DNA of 64,000 bases. It comes from Nitrospira sp. SG-bin2. Its GTDB lineage: Bacteria > Nitrospirota > Nitrospiria > Nitrospirales > Nitrospiraceae. The DNA lies in contig LVWT01000063.1 in NCBI GenBank assembly GCA_002083405.1, positions 1 through 64,000 of the forward strand, given 5' to 3'. The translations under genes and the position numbers were made by a program. Under the pieces are notes generated by a model, which had not been told where the DNA came from, did no database searches, and was given only the letters and a program-made list of their open reading frames with translations. Numbering within the stretch: the stretch's first letter is position 1; each line of letters begins with the position of its first letter. Positions 8,132 to 20,498 of the stretch are shown here, piece by piece.

Positions 8132-8848
8132 ATGGACCATCACCACACGCACAACACCGGTTCACGCGATCTTCGGATGGCCAGAAGCATGTGCTGGCAC
8201 TGCCAATCCGAAATGTCCGGCGAGTATTTCTGCGAACGTTGCGTGAAGGTCCAACCCGTCTCGAAAGAGACGGATTATTTTACGTGCTTTGGCCTTCCTC
8301 GCCGGTTGACTATCGATTCGAAGAAGTTGGAAGCGAAATTCTACGAGATGAGCCGCGCATTTCATCCCGACTTTTATCAGAACAAAAGCGAGACCGAGCA
8401 GGCCATCAGTCTTGGGAACGCGGCCACCCTCAACACGGCCTATCGCACCCTTCGCGACCCGATTCAGCGCGCCGAGTATCTGCTCGACCTGGAGGCTGGA
8501 TCGGTCAAGGACATTCGTACATCGCCGCCGAGCGATCTCTTCGAGGAAATTCTCGAGCTGCAAGAGACGGTTGAAGCGTATCGGGCAAGCGATCGTACCT
8601 CCGAAACAGGCCGGCAACTGCTCACGCAGCTTGTGGCAGAACGACAGGCTCTGGATCAGCGCAAACAGGATATGGAACATCACCTACAACAGATCTGTAC
8701 CGAATGGGATGCGCTCCAAGACCGAGGCGAGGCCACCAGCCAGGCCCGTACGGAACGGGATCGCCTCCTGAAACAGATGCGGGAGATTCTCTCCAACCGG
8801 ACCTACGTCAAGAATATCGTCAACGACCTCGCCGCAACGATCGGATAA
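8132..8848 (+). CDS. hscB: HscB/Hsc20 J-domain co-chaperone with N-terminal zinc-finger
   Basis: A 238-residue partner that delivers IscU to HscA and stimulates its ATPase. The J domain starts near residue 48 (DYFTCFGLPRRLTIDSKKLE) and holds the HPD tripeptide at 78-80. The C-terminal helical IscU-binding domain follows (DLFEEILELQETVEAY). Unlike enterobacterial HscB, it has an N-terminal C21-x2-C24-x9-C34-x2-C37 cluster, as in eukaryotic HSC20. The protein begins with a His-rich MDHHHTH stretch; GGAG lies upstream. It runs five bases short of hscA. Confidence 0.92.
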   Translation: MDHHHTHNTGSRDLRMARSMCWHCQSEMSGEYFCERCVKVQPVSKETDYFTCFGLPRRLTIDSKKLEAKFYEMSRAFHPDFYQNKSETEQAISLGNAATLNTAYRTLRDPIQRAEYLLDLEAGSVKDIRTSPPSDLFEEILELQETVEAYRASDRTSETGRQLLTQLVAERQALDQRKQDMEHHLQQICTEWDALQDRGEATSQARTERDRLLKQMREILSNRTYVKNIVNDLAATIG

Positions 8849-8853
8849 CGGAC

Positions 8854-10680
<1,827 letters not shown>

Positions 10681-10734
10681 TCTCGCAGGACAATCCTGAG
10701 GCTTCACAAACCACGAGATACGAGGGAGTTACCG

Positions 10735-10947
10735 ATGGATCTGAAGTGGCAGGATGCGGAAGAAATCGCGATTCGTCTGGTCGAAGAACATCCGGAAACC
10801 GATCCGCTCACCGTTCGGTTCACTGATATGCACGCCTGGGTCGTCGCCTTGCCGGAATTCAAAGACGACCCAAAGAAATCGAACGAAAAAATACTCGAAA
10901 CAATCCAGATGGCCTGGCATGAAGAATACCAGGACTCAAAATCCTAA
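10735..10947 (+). CDS. iscX: Fe-S assembly protein IscX
   Basis: A 70-residue acidic helical protein of the IscX/YfhJ family that binds IscS and modulates iron delivery. Family hallmarks are MDLKWQDAEEIAIRLVE, the DMHAWVVALPEF segment and the acidic C-terminus. GAGGGAG stands upstream of the ATG. It closes the isc operon and converges with the PBP gene 12 bases further on. Confidence 0.93.
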   Translation: MDLKWQDAEEIAIRLVEEHPETDPLTVRFTDMHAWVVALPEFKDDPKKSNEKILETIQMAWHEEYQDSKS

Positions 10948-10959
10948 CTTCGGAGACAA

Positions 10960-13377
10960 TCAGAGCCCGCCCTCGCCAACCGGCGGCCCTTCCGGAATCT
11001 GATCCAGCTTATAGAAGTCCGTGGGGTCAACCCGGCGGTGTGCTGCCTGTGTCGGTTCACTGCCTTTCGCAAAGATTTCGACAGCCCCCTTCTGCCCCTC
11101 GCCGTCCTGCTCCGACTCCAGCAGCCCTGTCGACGAATCAACCTTCACAAAGGTGACTCCGTCCGGAATTTCAAACGGCACGACGGGAAGCTGATTCAAC
11201 GCCTCCTTCATGAAGGCCATCCAAATCGGCAGCGCCGCGCGAGCGCCCGTTTCACTCTCGCCGAGCGAACGACGATCATCGAATCCCACATACACCCCGG
11301 TCACTAAATTCGGAGCCCCGCCGATAAACCACGCGTTGATATAGTCGTTGGTCGTCCCGGTCTTCCCTGCAATGGGACGATTGAGCGCTTTCGCAGCCTG
11401 GCCCGTTCCCTTCTGCACCACATCTTCCATCATATTGGTGATGAGATATGCGGTTTCTTTTGCAAGAACCTCCTGCGATTGAGGCTGCGCCGATTCGAGC
11501 AGCTTTCCCGTGCTGTCCGTCGCCACTTTGATGGCATACGGCTCCACACGGGTTCCCTGATTCAGAAAGACCCCGTACACCGACGTCAATTCCATCAAGC
11601 CCACTGACGACGACCCCAGGCCCAAGGAAAGGTCGGCCGGCAACGGACTGACCATGCCGACCGAGCGGGAAAATTCGATGACATTCTTGATCCCCACCTT
11701 ATCGAGCAGCCGCACCGTCGCGAGATTGTGCGAGTGCGCCAGCGCATCACGCAAACTCACCATCCCGTGAAACTTCCGGCCATAATTCTCGGGTTTCCAC
11801 GTCTTGTCGTCCTCTTCCTGTTCGTAGACGACCGGCGCATCGAGAATCTGTGTGGCCGGGCTCAAGCCTTGGCTCATCGCGGTCGCATAGATAAGCGGCT
11901 TGAATGCTGATCCCGGCTGCCGGTGCGCTTGCACAGCCCGGTTGTACTCGCTTCGTGAAAAATCGTAGCCCCCGACCATCGCCCGAATTGCGCCGCTCTT
12001 TGGATCGATGGCGATCAGGCCTCCTTCGACGATCGGCGTCTGTTCGAGCGTCAATTGCATCCCGTCTTTAGAAACCTTTTTCACTCCGACCTCGACGACA
12101 TCGCCGGGTTTGAGGATCTGCTTGAGATTGGGATTCAGCACGAAGTTGACCGTTGGATCTGGCCCCTTCAGGAACCGCTTCGCCCAGGCCATATCGTCGA
12201 AAGCCAGCTTCGCCGCAACCGATCCGACTTGCACCACGTAAAAATCCTTCGCGACCCTTAACACGATGCCTTCTGCCACATCGCCCGGCTTGAGCGGTTT
12301 GTCCTCCGATGCAGGCATCGAAGACTGGAGGGTGCTTAGATCGACCGTTCGCCGAGGCCCACGCCATCCTTGCCGCTTATCGAGTTCACGGACCCCGGCG
12401 ACGAACGCAGCCTCTGCGGCCTTTTGCATCGAGAGATTCAGGGTCGTGTGAATTTGCAGGCCGCCCTTATACACCATCGTTTCCCCGTATTTCGCCATCA
12501 GCAATTGGCGAACATGCTCAACAAAATGCGGGGCAAGGTGCTCACTGCCGGGGCGATGGAAATTGAGCGTCTCGGCCACAGCGGCTTCGCGATCGGCCGC
12601 CGTGATGAACCCCGCCTCTTCCATCCGGGACAACACATGCTCTTGCCGCTTCTTCGCCCGTTCGTATGCGGTGAACGGGGAGAACCGGCTGGGAGATTTT
12701 GGAAGTCCTGCGAGAAAAGCCGACTCGGCAAGGGTCAGCTCGGAGAGTTTTTTACCAAAGTACGATTGGGCCGCCGAAGCCACGCCATACGACCCCTGTC
12801 CGAAGTAGATTTGGTTCAGATAGGTTTCAAGAATCTGTTCCTTCCCGGACACCGCTTCCATTTTATAGGCCAAGACTAACTCCCGAATCTTGCGCTCATA
12901 CGACCGCTCCGAGGACAGAAACAACGACCTGGCCAACTGCTGCGTAATCGTGCTCGCCCCCTCGACCTTTCTGCCGCCATGGCGGATGTTCGTCCAAGCC
13001 GCCCGCAGCATGCCGATGTAGTCCAGCCCTGGATGTTCGAAAAAGCGCGCATCTTCGGTAGCAATCACTGCCTGGCTGAGAGATTTGGGAATGTCGGCGA
13101 GCGGCGTCAGAATACGGCGCTCAATAAAGAATTGGCCGATGGGCTGCCGATCGTCCGAGTACACGGTAGTGACCAGGCTCGGTTGATAGTTCTGAAGCTG
13201 TTCGAGCGACGGAAGGTCCTGCGAAAAGTACCAGATCACTCCCGCGACCGTCGTGGCTCCGACGATCGCACAGGCGGCAAACCCGACCAGGGTGATCTGC
13301 CACCAGCGCCACTCCCAGAAGCGCCAACTCCGATGAGGCTGCCTCTGAATCTCTATAAAGCGATCATCGCCCGGCAT
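10960..13377 (-). CDS. mrcA: Class A penicillin-binding protein 1A (bifunctional transglycosylase/transpeptidase)
   Basis: An inner-membrane peptidoglycan synthase of 805 residues. A cytoplasmic tail with many Trp is followed by one membrane helix (about 28-50). The GT51 transglycosylase domain has catalytic E108 in ATEDARFFEHPG and the EGASTITQQLARS motif. The OB-like insert lies at about 340-445. The transpeptidase domain has S490-x-x-K493 (QPGSAFKP), S549-x-N551 and K672-T-G. All catalytic motifs are intact. Convergent with iscX. Confidence 0.95.
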   Translation of the reverse strand: MPGDDRFIEIQRQPHRSWRFWEWRWWQITLVGFAACAIVGATTVAGVIWYFSQDLPSLEQLQNYQPSLVTTVYSDDRQPIGQFFIERRILTPLADIPKSLSQAVIATEDARFFEHPGLDYIGMLRAAWTNIRHGGRKVEGASTITQQLARSLFLSSERSYERKIRELVLAYKMEAVSGKEQILETYLNQIYFGQGSYGVASAAQSYFGKKLSELTLAESAFLAGLPKSPSRFSPFTAYERAKKRQEHVLSRMEEAGFITAADREAAVAETLNFHRPGSEHLAPHFVEHVRQLLMAKYGETMVYKGGLQIHTTLNLSMQKAAEAAFVAGVRELDKRQGWRGPRRTVDLSTLQSSMPASEDKPLKPGDVAEGIVLRVAKDFYVVQVGSVAAKLAFDDMAWAKRFLKGPDPTVNFVLNPNLKQILKPGDVVEVGVKKVSKDGMQLTLEQTPIVEGGLIAIDPKSGAIRAMVGGYDFSRSEYNRAVQAHRQPGSAFKPLIYATAMSQGLSPATQILDAPVVYEQEEDDKTWKPENYGRKFHGMVSLRDALAHSHNLATVRLLDKVGIKNVIEFSRSVGMVSPLPADLSLGLGSSSVGLMELTSVYGVFLNQGTRVEPYAIKVATDSTGKLLESAQPQSQEVLAKETAYLITNMMEDVVQKGTGQAAKALNRPIAGKTGTTNDYINAWFIGGAPNLVTGVYVGFDDRRSLGESETGARAALPIWMAFMKEALNQLPVVPFEIPDGVTFVKVDSSTGLLESEQDGEGQKGAVEIFAKGSEPTQAAHRRVDPTDFYKLDQIPEGPPVGEGGL

Positions 13378-13555
13378 CCGAACAAGACTCCTGTGTATGG
13401 TGAATTTATAGTCAGCGAGGGTGTTGAAAACACCTTACAATGCAACCCCCCAAAACTCAAGCAAGGTCTTCCATCAGGCTACGTGCAGAACCACTCGGAC
13501 AATCAATACTTCTTCTTACGCTCAAAACTCTGAGCAGCCATTTCGAATCGCCCCT

Positions 13556-15238
13556 TCATTCGGCTAAGGCCCGCAGTCCGTCAAAATCATGAACCACAAT
13601 GCCTGCGAAACTGCGATGCGCTACCGTATTCAGAAGTGTCCGCACGGCCTTCTCCACGTCGGACCGTGGACGCCCCGCAAAGGTAATTCGCTCAGGCCTG
13701 ACCGTCATGCGGTGGTGAACCCGGAACCCCTCGCGGGGATCATCCTTCGAAAGCGGTGAGGGAAAAGGCGGGAAAATCAATCGACGGTGCAGACGATCCA
13801 AGACCGCATCGGCAAGCTGCAGGCGCGGCTCTCGCTTGAGCGTCACGCGTTGTTCGACCGGCAACGTAATCGTCTCGACGGCGAGCCACACCGGAATCCC
13901 GATAAGATCGCCATACCGCAGCGTATCGTCTGAAAGACTCTTCACTTCGCCCAGATCGGTTCGATAACTCATCACCACCACTTCATCCACTCGATCCATC
14001 ACGGCAAAAGCCAACGGGCGTCCTCGCACAGCCACGGTGGTCAGCCAAAACGGCATCACAACCGAGAGATGTGTACGCTGTCCGATCATCTCCTTAATCA
14101 GGTCAATGGCATTCAAGTACTGAATCGGACCGGCCTCATCGTCCAGAAATCCCGGCAGAAGATACGGCTCGATGTCGAGCTGCACCCCGGCCAACAGATG
14201 AGGCTCCACAAGACCAAACAGACGGCGAACTTTCCCGGCAAGCTGCTGAGGATCATAAATCGCCTCCGGGTAGCCGTCGAGGGCAACCACCTCAATACCG
14301 CCTTCTCTGAGTGTGACGAGGAGCCGGACGTATGCTCGCCATATTTCCGGTCCGTCCTCCGAAGCCGGCATCTGAATCATGACCCGCGAAAGACTGTGGC
14401 GGCGACAGGTTGAGACAATGGCGCCCGGATCTTCGATTGCCTCCCGGTATCTCCAAACCCAAACGCCGGATCGGGCTGACTGTTCGAAACCCGATCGGTC
14501 TTGGGCCAAGTCCATCTGTTCAATCACCACCTGTGCCTCAGGGTCCTCGGTCGTTACGACCAGGGCCGCTGCCCTTCGCAAATCCAGCGAGCGACCGAGT
14601 TCAACCAGCGGGATGGTCACATCGAACGTGCCGCGCACAGTCGCGAACCGCACATTATCCTGTCGGATCGCGGAGGCCCAATCCTCCATGGCAAACGAGA
14701 TACGACCGAGGGCCCGTCCTCTGAGCCTGATGGTTTTGTACGACAAGAGGTCCAACACCCCTCCGTTCGGCCTCAGTTCAATCCTCTGCCCACAGCGACC
14801 ACTGCCTGCCTCGGCAAACGTCATAGTTACAGTCTTGTCCCCTTCCGGTCGCGACAGCAGCCCCCGGCACACTCCAAAGACTTGCGAGTGACTGAAACCC
14901 GGCAGGAGATCGAGCAAGGGCGATATCGGCCTGTCAGAGGTGGAAGGAACGGAGTCAGGGGGCCCGTTGATCGTCACACTTGGGGTCGTTTGCTCTCCCA
15001 CATAAGAAAGTTCAATGGAGTGGATGTCCGCAGGTATAGAGCCTGTCAGCGGGACTTCAATGGAATATGCCGGTCCGGCAACAACTACTCCCATCAATGT
15101 CCACAATACAAATGCCCATGCGAGCGTTTGCCTGACCCTGCGTACCCAGGGACACGTCGTATCCGAACGCACCACGCGACTTCGAGATCGCCTATTGGAG
15201 AAAACTCCCCTCATTTTGTGCTGGCCTGTGCTTCCCAT
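13556..15238 (-). CDS. Exported hypothetical protein with TIM-barrel-like C-terminal half
   Basis: A 560-residue protein with an N-terminal basic stretch and one hydrophobic segment (about 40-57, LAWAFVLWTLMGVVVAG) ending in AYSIE, read as a signal peptide or anchor. The middle region (about 60-250) looks beta-rich and could be a carbohydrate-binding-type domain. The C-terminal half has strands and motifs of a glycosidase-like barrel (GGIEVVALDGYPEAIY, GVQLDIEPYLLPGF, DEVVVMSYRTDLGEV), where DIEP recalls the DxE of GH18-like folds. No family is recognised with confidence. It is monocistronic and divergent from the typA side. Confidence 0.6.
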   Translation of the reverse strand: MGSTGQHKMRGVFSNRRSRSRVVRSDTTCPWVRRVRQTLAWAFVLWTLMGVVVAGPAYSIEVPLTGSIPADIHSIELSYVGEQTTPSVTINGPPDSVPSTSDRPISPLLDLLPGFSHSQVFGVCRGLLSRPEGDKTVTMTFAEAGSGRCGQRIELRPNGGVLDLLSYKTIRLRGRALGRISFAMEDWASAIRQDNVRFATVRGTFDVTIPLVELGRSLDLRRAAALVVTTEDPEAQVVIEQMDLAQDRSGFEQSARSGVWVWRYREAIEDPGAIVSTCRRHSLSRVMIQMPASEDGPEIWRAYVRLLVTLREGGIEVVALDGYPEAIYDPQQLAGKVRRLFGLVEPHLLAGVQLDIEPYLLPGFLDDEAGPIQYLNAIDLIKEMIGQRTHLSVVMPFWLTTVAVRGRPLAFAVMDRVDEVVVMSYRTDLGEVKSLSDDTLRYGDLIGIPVWLAVETITLPVEQRVTLKREPRLQLADAVLDRLHRRLIFPPFPSPLSKDDPREGFRVHHRMTVRPERITFAGRPRSDVEKAVRTLLNTVAHRSFAGIVVHDFDGLRALAE

Positions 15239-15295
15239 TTTGATTCGGCTTGAGAATTGTACAAGTCATCGGTCCGGTTGTCCCTGAAAACTCCA

Positions 15296-15473
15296 ATTCT
15301 CTCGTCTTCTGGATTCCAATTGATCTTTGATATACCCCCATCAATCCCCAGCCGCCTGCAATCCGATATGCCTGTCTCGAAAGCACGTTCCTTGATCCCG
15401 AGGTTCCACCACCCATCCCGCCATAGACCCACAGATTCTTCATGAGCTGAGTTGTAGGCTTGTGCAAGAGAAT
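15296..15473 (-). ncRNA. Candidate structured RNA, 6S-like in size and closing helix
   Basis: In the 310-bp gene-free interval before typA, ATTCTCTTG at the right end and CGAGAGAAT at the left end can pair to close a 178-nt RNA. Inner segments can also pair (CTCAGC with GCTGGG, TATG with CATA, CTCG with CGAG at the tip), giving a rod-like fold. On the minus strand a TATACT -10 lies eight bases before the ATTCTC start. Length and end-closing helix resemble 6S RNA, but no primary-sequence match can be shown and no terminator was seen. Confidence 0.3.
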
Positions 15474-15489
15474 GCAGTTCGAGTATACT
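15460..15489 (+). promoter_or_regulatory. Candidate typA promoter with two-way -10 element
   Basis: TTGTGC at 15460-15465 and TATACT at 15484-15489, spaced 18 bases, lie about 60 bases before typA. The -10 is part of the palindrome AGTATACT, so it can also serve as a minus-strand -10. Confidence 0.4.
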
Positions 15490-15548
15490 GCCTGGTTTGC
15501 GCCTCACTAGTGGGCGTCTTTTTCGTCATCCAAGGAAGTATCGTTACT

Positions 15549-17405
<1,857 letters not shown>

Positions 17406-17413
17406 TACGTGGC

Positions 17414-17451
17414 TCGTAAAGTGTCGTTCGGTTGCGAACCACGCTTTACGA
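17414..17451 (+). other. Hairpin between typA and the next gene
   Basis: TCGTAAAG (17414) and CTTTACGA (17451 end) form an 8-bp stem enclosing a second stem, GTTCG-GTTG-CGAAC. No T-run follows, so it is not a classical terminator. It lies in the leader of the downstream gene. Confidence 0.45.
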
Positions 17452-17473
17452 TGAACGAGATACGGACCCTGAG

Positions 17474-18223
17474 ATGAGAATCCGCAAAAAGACCCCCAAG
17501 CCGTCCGCCAAGCGTCCGCCCCTCTACTTCATCGGCTATCGCGGCACGGCTCCGTCCACGAACGAACTTGTGATGCAGTACGAACGTGAGTACGGCGGAC
17601 CATTGTCCATTCGCCACGAAGCGGAATCGCCCGAATCATGGCAAGCGACACACGGCCCCTGGTCAGCCCATGTCGTAATGCCCTTACCGGCAAGCCACGT
17701 GGCCGAGATCATGAAACAACTGGCCTGGGAACATCCCCTGATGGGCGCCATCGCGCCTTCCGTCGCACCCCCGCGAGATATGCCGGACTCGGTTCTGATT
17801 GGCGCCCGGCTGGCCCGATGTCTGACTCTCCTGACACAGGGAACCGCGTATGATGTGACCACGCAGGCTTACCTCAATCCATCAGATTGGCAGAATCGCG
17901 CCCTGACAACCTTTCAGATCGATGATCATCTGTCTGTCGCGCAAGACGAAACCGCTCGGCCCGACCAAGTCTGGTTTTACTCGTTGGGACTGGCGAAATT
18001 CGGACTGGATGAGATCGAACTCTTTCAAGGTAAAGGACTTCCGGAAAGCGCTGCGAAGGAGATTCTGAACGCAGCGGCCCATGAGCTATTGCGTATAGGG
18101 CAATCGCCCAAAGTCGGGACCTCGATCCACCTTCCTGCGCTGGGCCAGACTCTGCGTATCGTGAACTACCGTACGGCTGCTCCGGCAGGTCGCATGATGG
18201 GATTCCGCCAACTTCAAAGTTAG
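17474..18223 (+). CDS. Hypothetical protein, DUF4261-like
   Basis: About 249 residues, cytosolic in appearance. The N-terminus is basic (MRIRKKTPKPSAKRPP). The C-terminal half has a pattern recalling DUF4261-type proteins (WFYSLGLAKFGLDEIELF, then LLRIGQSPKVGTSIHLP). That resemblance is from memory and weak. The ORF could open at 17432, inside the upstream hairpin; the ATG at 17474 is preferred. No catalytic motif is visible. It lies 68 bases after typA on the same strand. Confidence 0.55.
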   Translation: MRIRKKTPKPSAKRPPLYFIGYRGTAPSTNELVMQYEREYGGPLSIRHEAESPESWQATHGPWSAHVVMPLPASHVAEIMKQLAWEHPLMGAIAPSVAPPRDMPDSVLIGARLARCLTLLTQGTAYDVTTQAYLNPSDWQNRALTTFQIDDHLSVAQDETARPDQVWFYSLGLAKFGLDEIELFQGKGLPESAAKEILNAAAHELLRIGQSPKVGTSIHLPALGQTLRIVNYRTAAPAGRMMGFRQLQS

Positions 18224-18285
18224 CGAATCTTTTATAATACAATGACTTATCACTCTGCGGCTGGAGTGCTAGGTCTTTCGGCCCG

Positions 18286-18315
18286 TTGACAATCTTTCAA
18301 GCCGCACAGTACAAA
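18286..18315 (+). promoter_or_regulatory. Candidate promoter of the peroxiredoxin gene
   Basis: TTGACA at 18286-18291 and TACAAA at 18310-18315 with an 18-base spacer, 57 bases before the ATG. A perfect -35 with a moderate -10. Confidence 0.5.
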
Positions 18316-18371
18316 ATTACTCTCATTGTTCGTATAGGCCAGACTCTCAACCATATGAAGGAGGATCTCAG

Positions 18372-18842
18372 ATGAGCGACGTAGCTGCAGAAATTAAAGC
18401 GGGCGATACCGCGCCGGATTTCAACTTGAAGGACCAGGATCAGAAGGACGTGAAGTTGAGCGATTTTAAGGGCAAGAAGAATGTCGTGCTCTGCTTCTAC
18501 CCGCTGGACTGGAGCCCCGTGTGTCAGGGCGAGAACAAGTGTTTGACCGATGACTTCCCCAAGTTCCAATCAGCCAACGCAGAACTCTTCGGCATCAGCT
18601 GCGACAGTTTCTTCTCGCACAAGGCCTGGGCTGACTCACTTGATCTCAAGCATCGCCTTTTGTCCGACGTCCATCGGACGACTGCCAAGGCCTACGGTCT
18701 CTACTTCGAGCCACTCAACTGCTCCAAGCGCGCGACCGTGATCGTCGATAAGAACGGCAAGGTAGCCTACGTCAAGGTGCAGGAAATCAAGGTCGCTCGT
18801 GAGGACAAGGAAATCCTCGGCGCGCTCGCCAAACTGAGCTAG
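18372..18842 (+). CDS. Peroxiredoxin (AhpC/TSA, AhpE/BCP-like)
   Basis: A 156-residue thiol peroxidase reducing H2O2 or organic peroxides in the cytoplasm. The peroxidatic site is PLDWSPVC51, with Ser where most family members have Thr. C57 follows at C-x5-C and C78-equivalent Cys (GISCDSF) lies further on, so the resolving cysteine is not certain. AAGGAGGA precedes the ATG. The adjacent thioredoxin-like gene could be its reductant. Confidence 0.9.
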   Translation: MSDVAAEIKAGDTAPDFNLKDQDQKDVKLSDFKGKKNVVLCFYPLDWSPVCQGENKCLTDDFPKFQSANAELFGISCDSFFSHKAWADSLDLKHRLLSDVHRTTAKAYGLYFEPLNCSKRATVIVDKNGKVAYVKVQEIKVAREDKEILGALAKLS

Positions 18843-18858
18843 GGAGTACTGAAAGCTG

Positions 18859-18907
18859 AGTGCTGAGGTTTGGAGAGAAATCCTTTCCAATCTCAGCCCT
18901 CAGCACT
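18859..18907 (+). repeat. Long hairpin between peroxiredoxin and thioredoxin-like genes
   Basis: AGTGCTGAGG and CCTCAGCACT are exact 10-base inverted arms (18859-18868 and 18898-18907), with an inner TTGGA/TCCAA pair. It has no T-run. It is the kind of intergenic palindrome that recurs as REP-like elements, and would separate the two coding regions in an mRNA. Confidence 0.5.
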
Positions 18908-18914
18908 TGTGACT

Positions 18915-19247
18915 ATGTCCGGTACGGTTCAAGACGTCAGAGACGAGAATTACAAGGAATTCACCGACAGCGCCGGTGCGGTCGTGGCGTACGGGCTCGC
19001 TACCTGCGAACCGTGCAAGACCTACGACCCGATTCTGGAAGCCACCGCCGCACAATTCCCATCTATCAAAGTGGGCAAGGCCAAGATGCATGTGCCAGGC
19101 CGCTGCCGCGAGATCAAGAGAGCCCATACGTTCGAGACGTATCCAACCACCCACTTCTTTTCCCACGGCAAGCTGCTCCTGACGCGCGAAGGCGTCGTCG
19201 AACCCGCCGAACTCGCCGCACTGATCAACGATCATCTACTGAAATAG
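18915..19247 (+). CDS. Thioredoxin-like protein
   Basis: A 110-residue thioredoxin-fold protein with redox motif C31-E-P-C34 in place of WCGPC. The cis-Pro region is present as FETYPTTHFF. The long loop VPGRCREIKRAHTFETYP is as in thioredoxins that act on specific partners. Start chosen at MSGTVQDV; a Shine-Dalgarno is not obvious. It directly follows the peroxiredoxin gene, so electron supply to that enzyme is a reasonable inference. Confidence 0.8.
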   Translation: MSGTVQDVRDENYKEFTDSAGAVVAYGLATCEPCKTYDPILEATAAQFPSIKVGKAKMHVPGRCREIKRAHTFETYPTTHFFSHGKLLLTREGVVEPAELAALINDHLLK

Positions 19248-19396
19248 ATCTGCCCTTCCGTCGCCAATGATCCGACGCCTTCTCTGCCTTTGACATCTGC
19301 CGCGACATATCGATATGGTAATTCCGAAATCGACACTCGGCGCCGTCTGGACATCCTAAACCTGATACCGCTTGAACTCCTTGAGGAGCGTTGCCT

Positions 19397-19882
19397 ATGA
19401 ACAAAACGATCGGTGGAGTGATCGTCGTCACGATATTGGCCGTATCGTCGCCGGTCTTGGCGCATACGGACGAATTCTTCGAATCGGTTGAGGCGCCTCA
19501 TGGCGGGCAACTGCGTATGACCGGTCCGTTTCATTTGGAACTGGTCGCCAAGGAAGGGGAACTCACCGTTTACGTGACGGACCATGCTGATACGAAGCTT
19601 AGCGTGGACGGCGGCCTGGCCAAAGCCACCGTTGAAACGGGCCAGACCAGAACTCAGGTTCATCTGCACCCGGTCGGGGACAATATGCTCAAGGGATCCG
19701 GCATCTTTTCGCTCATGCCGAATACCGTCGTGATCGTCTTCATGAAACTGCCGAATCATGATGCGCACTCCGCCCGTTTCATGCCGCTCAAGCCCAAGAC
19801 CGAACCGAATGAGCAGCCCCGGGAGGGAACGTCAAAAACCGACGGCGCAGAGCACCACCATCACCACCAGCCGAAGCATTGA
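19397..19882 (+). CDS. Exported His-rich protein, paralogue 1 of a tandem pair
   Basis: About 161 residues with a signal peptide (MNKTIGGVIVVTILAVSSPVLA) and a conserved body: HGGQLRMTGPFHLELVAKEG, LTVYVTDHAD. The C-terminus is a HHHHH-containing tail (EHHHHHQPKH) suited to metal binding. GAGGAGCG precedes the ATG. The same architecture repeats in the next gene. Such 'HGG...GPYHLELV...LYVTDHAD' proteins occur near metal-efflux genes in other bacteria (recall), but no efflux gene is seen here. Exact function unknown. Confidence 0.7.
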   Translation: MNKTIGGVIVVTILAVSSPVLAHTDEFFESVEAPHGGQLRMTGPFHLELVAKEGELTVYVTDHADTKLSVDGGLAKATVETGQTRTQVHLHPVGDNMLKGSGIFSLMPNTVVIVFMKLPNHDAHSARFMPLKPKTEPNEQPREGTSKTDGAEHHHHHQPKH

Positions 19883-19936
19883 CGGCCGATATCCGCCATT
19901 GATCGATACGGAGCCTGCTTTGGAGGAGAACCGATC

Positions 19937-20368
19937 ATGAAACATCTGCTGAGTCATCTTGTCCTTGGCATAATGCTGATCTGCTCAGTGCCGGTGGAAG
20001 CCCACAAGGCAAAACACGACGAAGTTGTGAAGCCGCTTCACGGCGGCCAAGCGCTTGCCGCGGGGCCGTATCACCTGGAACTGGTCGCCAAGAGCGGATC
20101 ACTGGTCCTGTACGTGACAGACCATGCGGACAAGGCCATCCCCACTGATGGGGCGAAAGCCAAGGCCACCATCCAGCAGGGGTATGAGAAGGCCAAAATG
20201 CAGGTGGAGTTGGAGCCATCCGGTGACAATACCCTGACGGGGACCGGTGCATTTACGATCAATCAGGATACCGGGATCATGGTCTTTCTAAAATTTCCGG
20301 AACAGGAAGCTTACGCCGCCCGCTTTACTCCGCTCGGCCAGAAGCAACTTTCAGAAAAAAAGGGGTAG
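19937..20368 (+). CDS. Exported protein, paralogue 2 of a tandem pair
   Basis: A 143-residue secreted protein with signal peptide (LVLGIMLICSVPVEA) and the same core as its upstream neighbour: LHGGQALAAGPYHLELVAKSG, LVLYVTDHADKAIP, LEPSGDNTLTGTG. It lacks the His-rich tail. GGAGGAG lies before the start. The 54-base gap and shared orientation imply one transcript. The pair arose by duplication; the two have diverged to moderate identity. Confidence 0.75.
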   Translation: MKHLLSHLVLGIMLICSVPVEAHKAKHDEVVKPLHGGQALAAGPYHLELVAKSGSLVLYVTDHADKAIPTDGAKAKATIQQGYEKAKMQVELEPSGDNTLTGTGAFTINQDTGIMVFLKFPEQEAYAARFTPLGQKQLSEKKG

Positions 20369-20498
20369 AAGAAATCGCTCTCGACTGGACGCCGCACTAC
20401 TCTTCGTGGCATTGACGGACTAGTTCTGGTTCAACTCAACCGCTTCCATTCGACGAAAATGCGATGGGCATGGGAAACACAGCGGGGTGGACGATAAT

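Noticed and set aside
15192..15507. Minus- and plus-strand ORFs in the typA upstream gap
   Set aside because: Overlap each other, no Shine-Dalgarno and no family; the structured-RNA reading explains the interval better.
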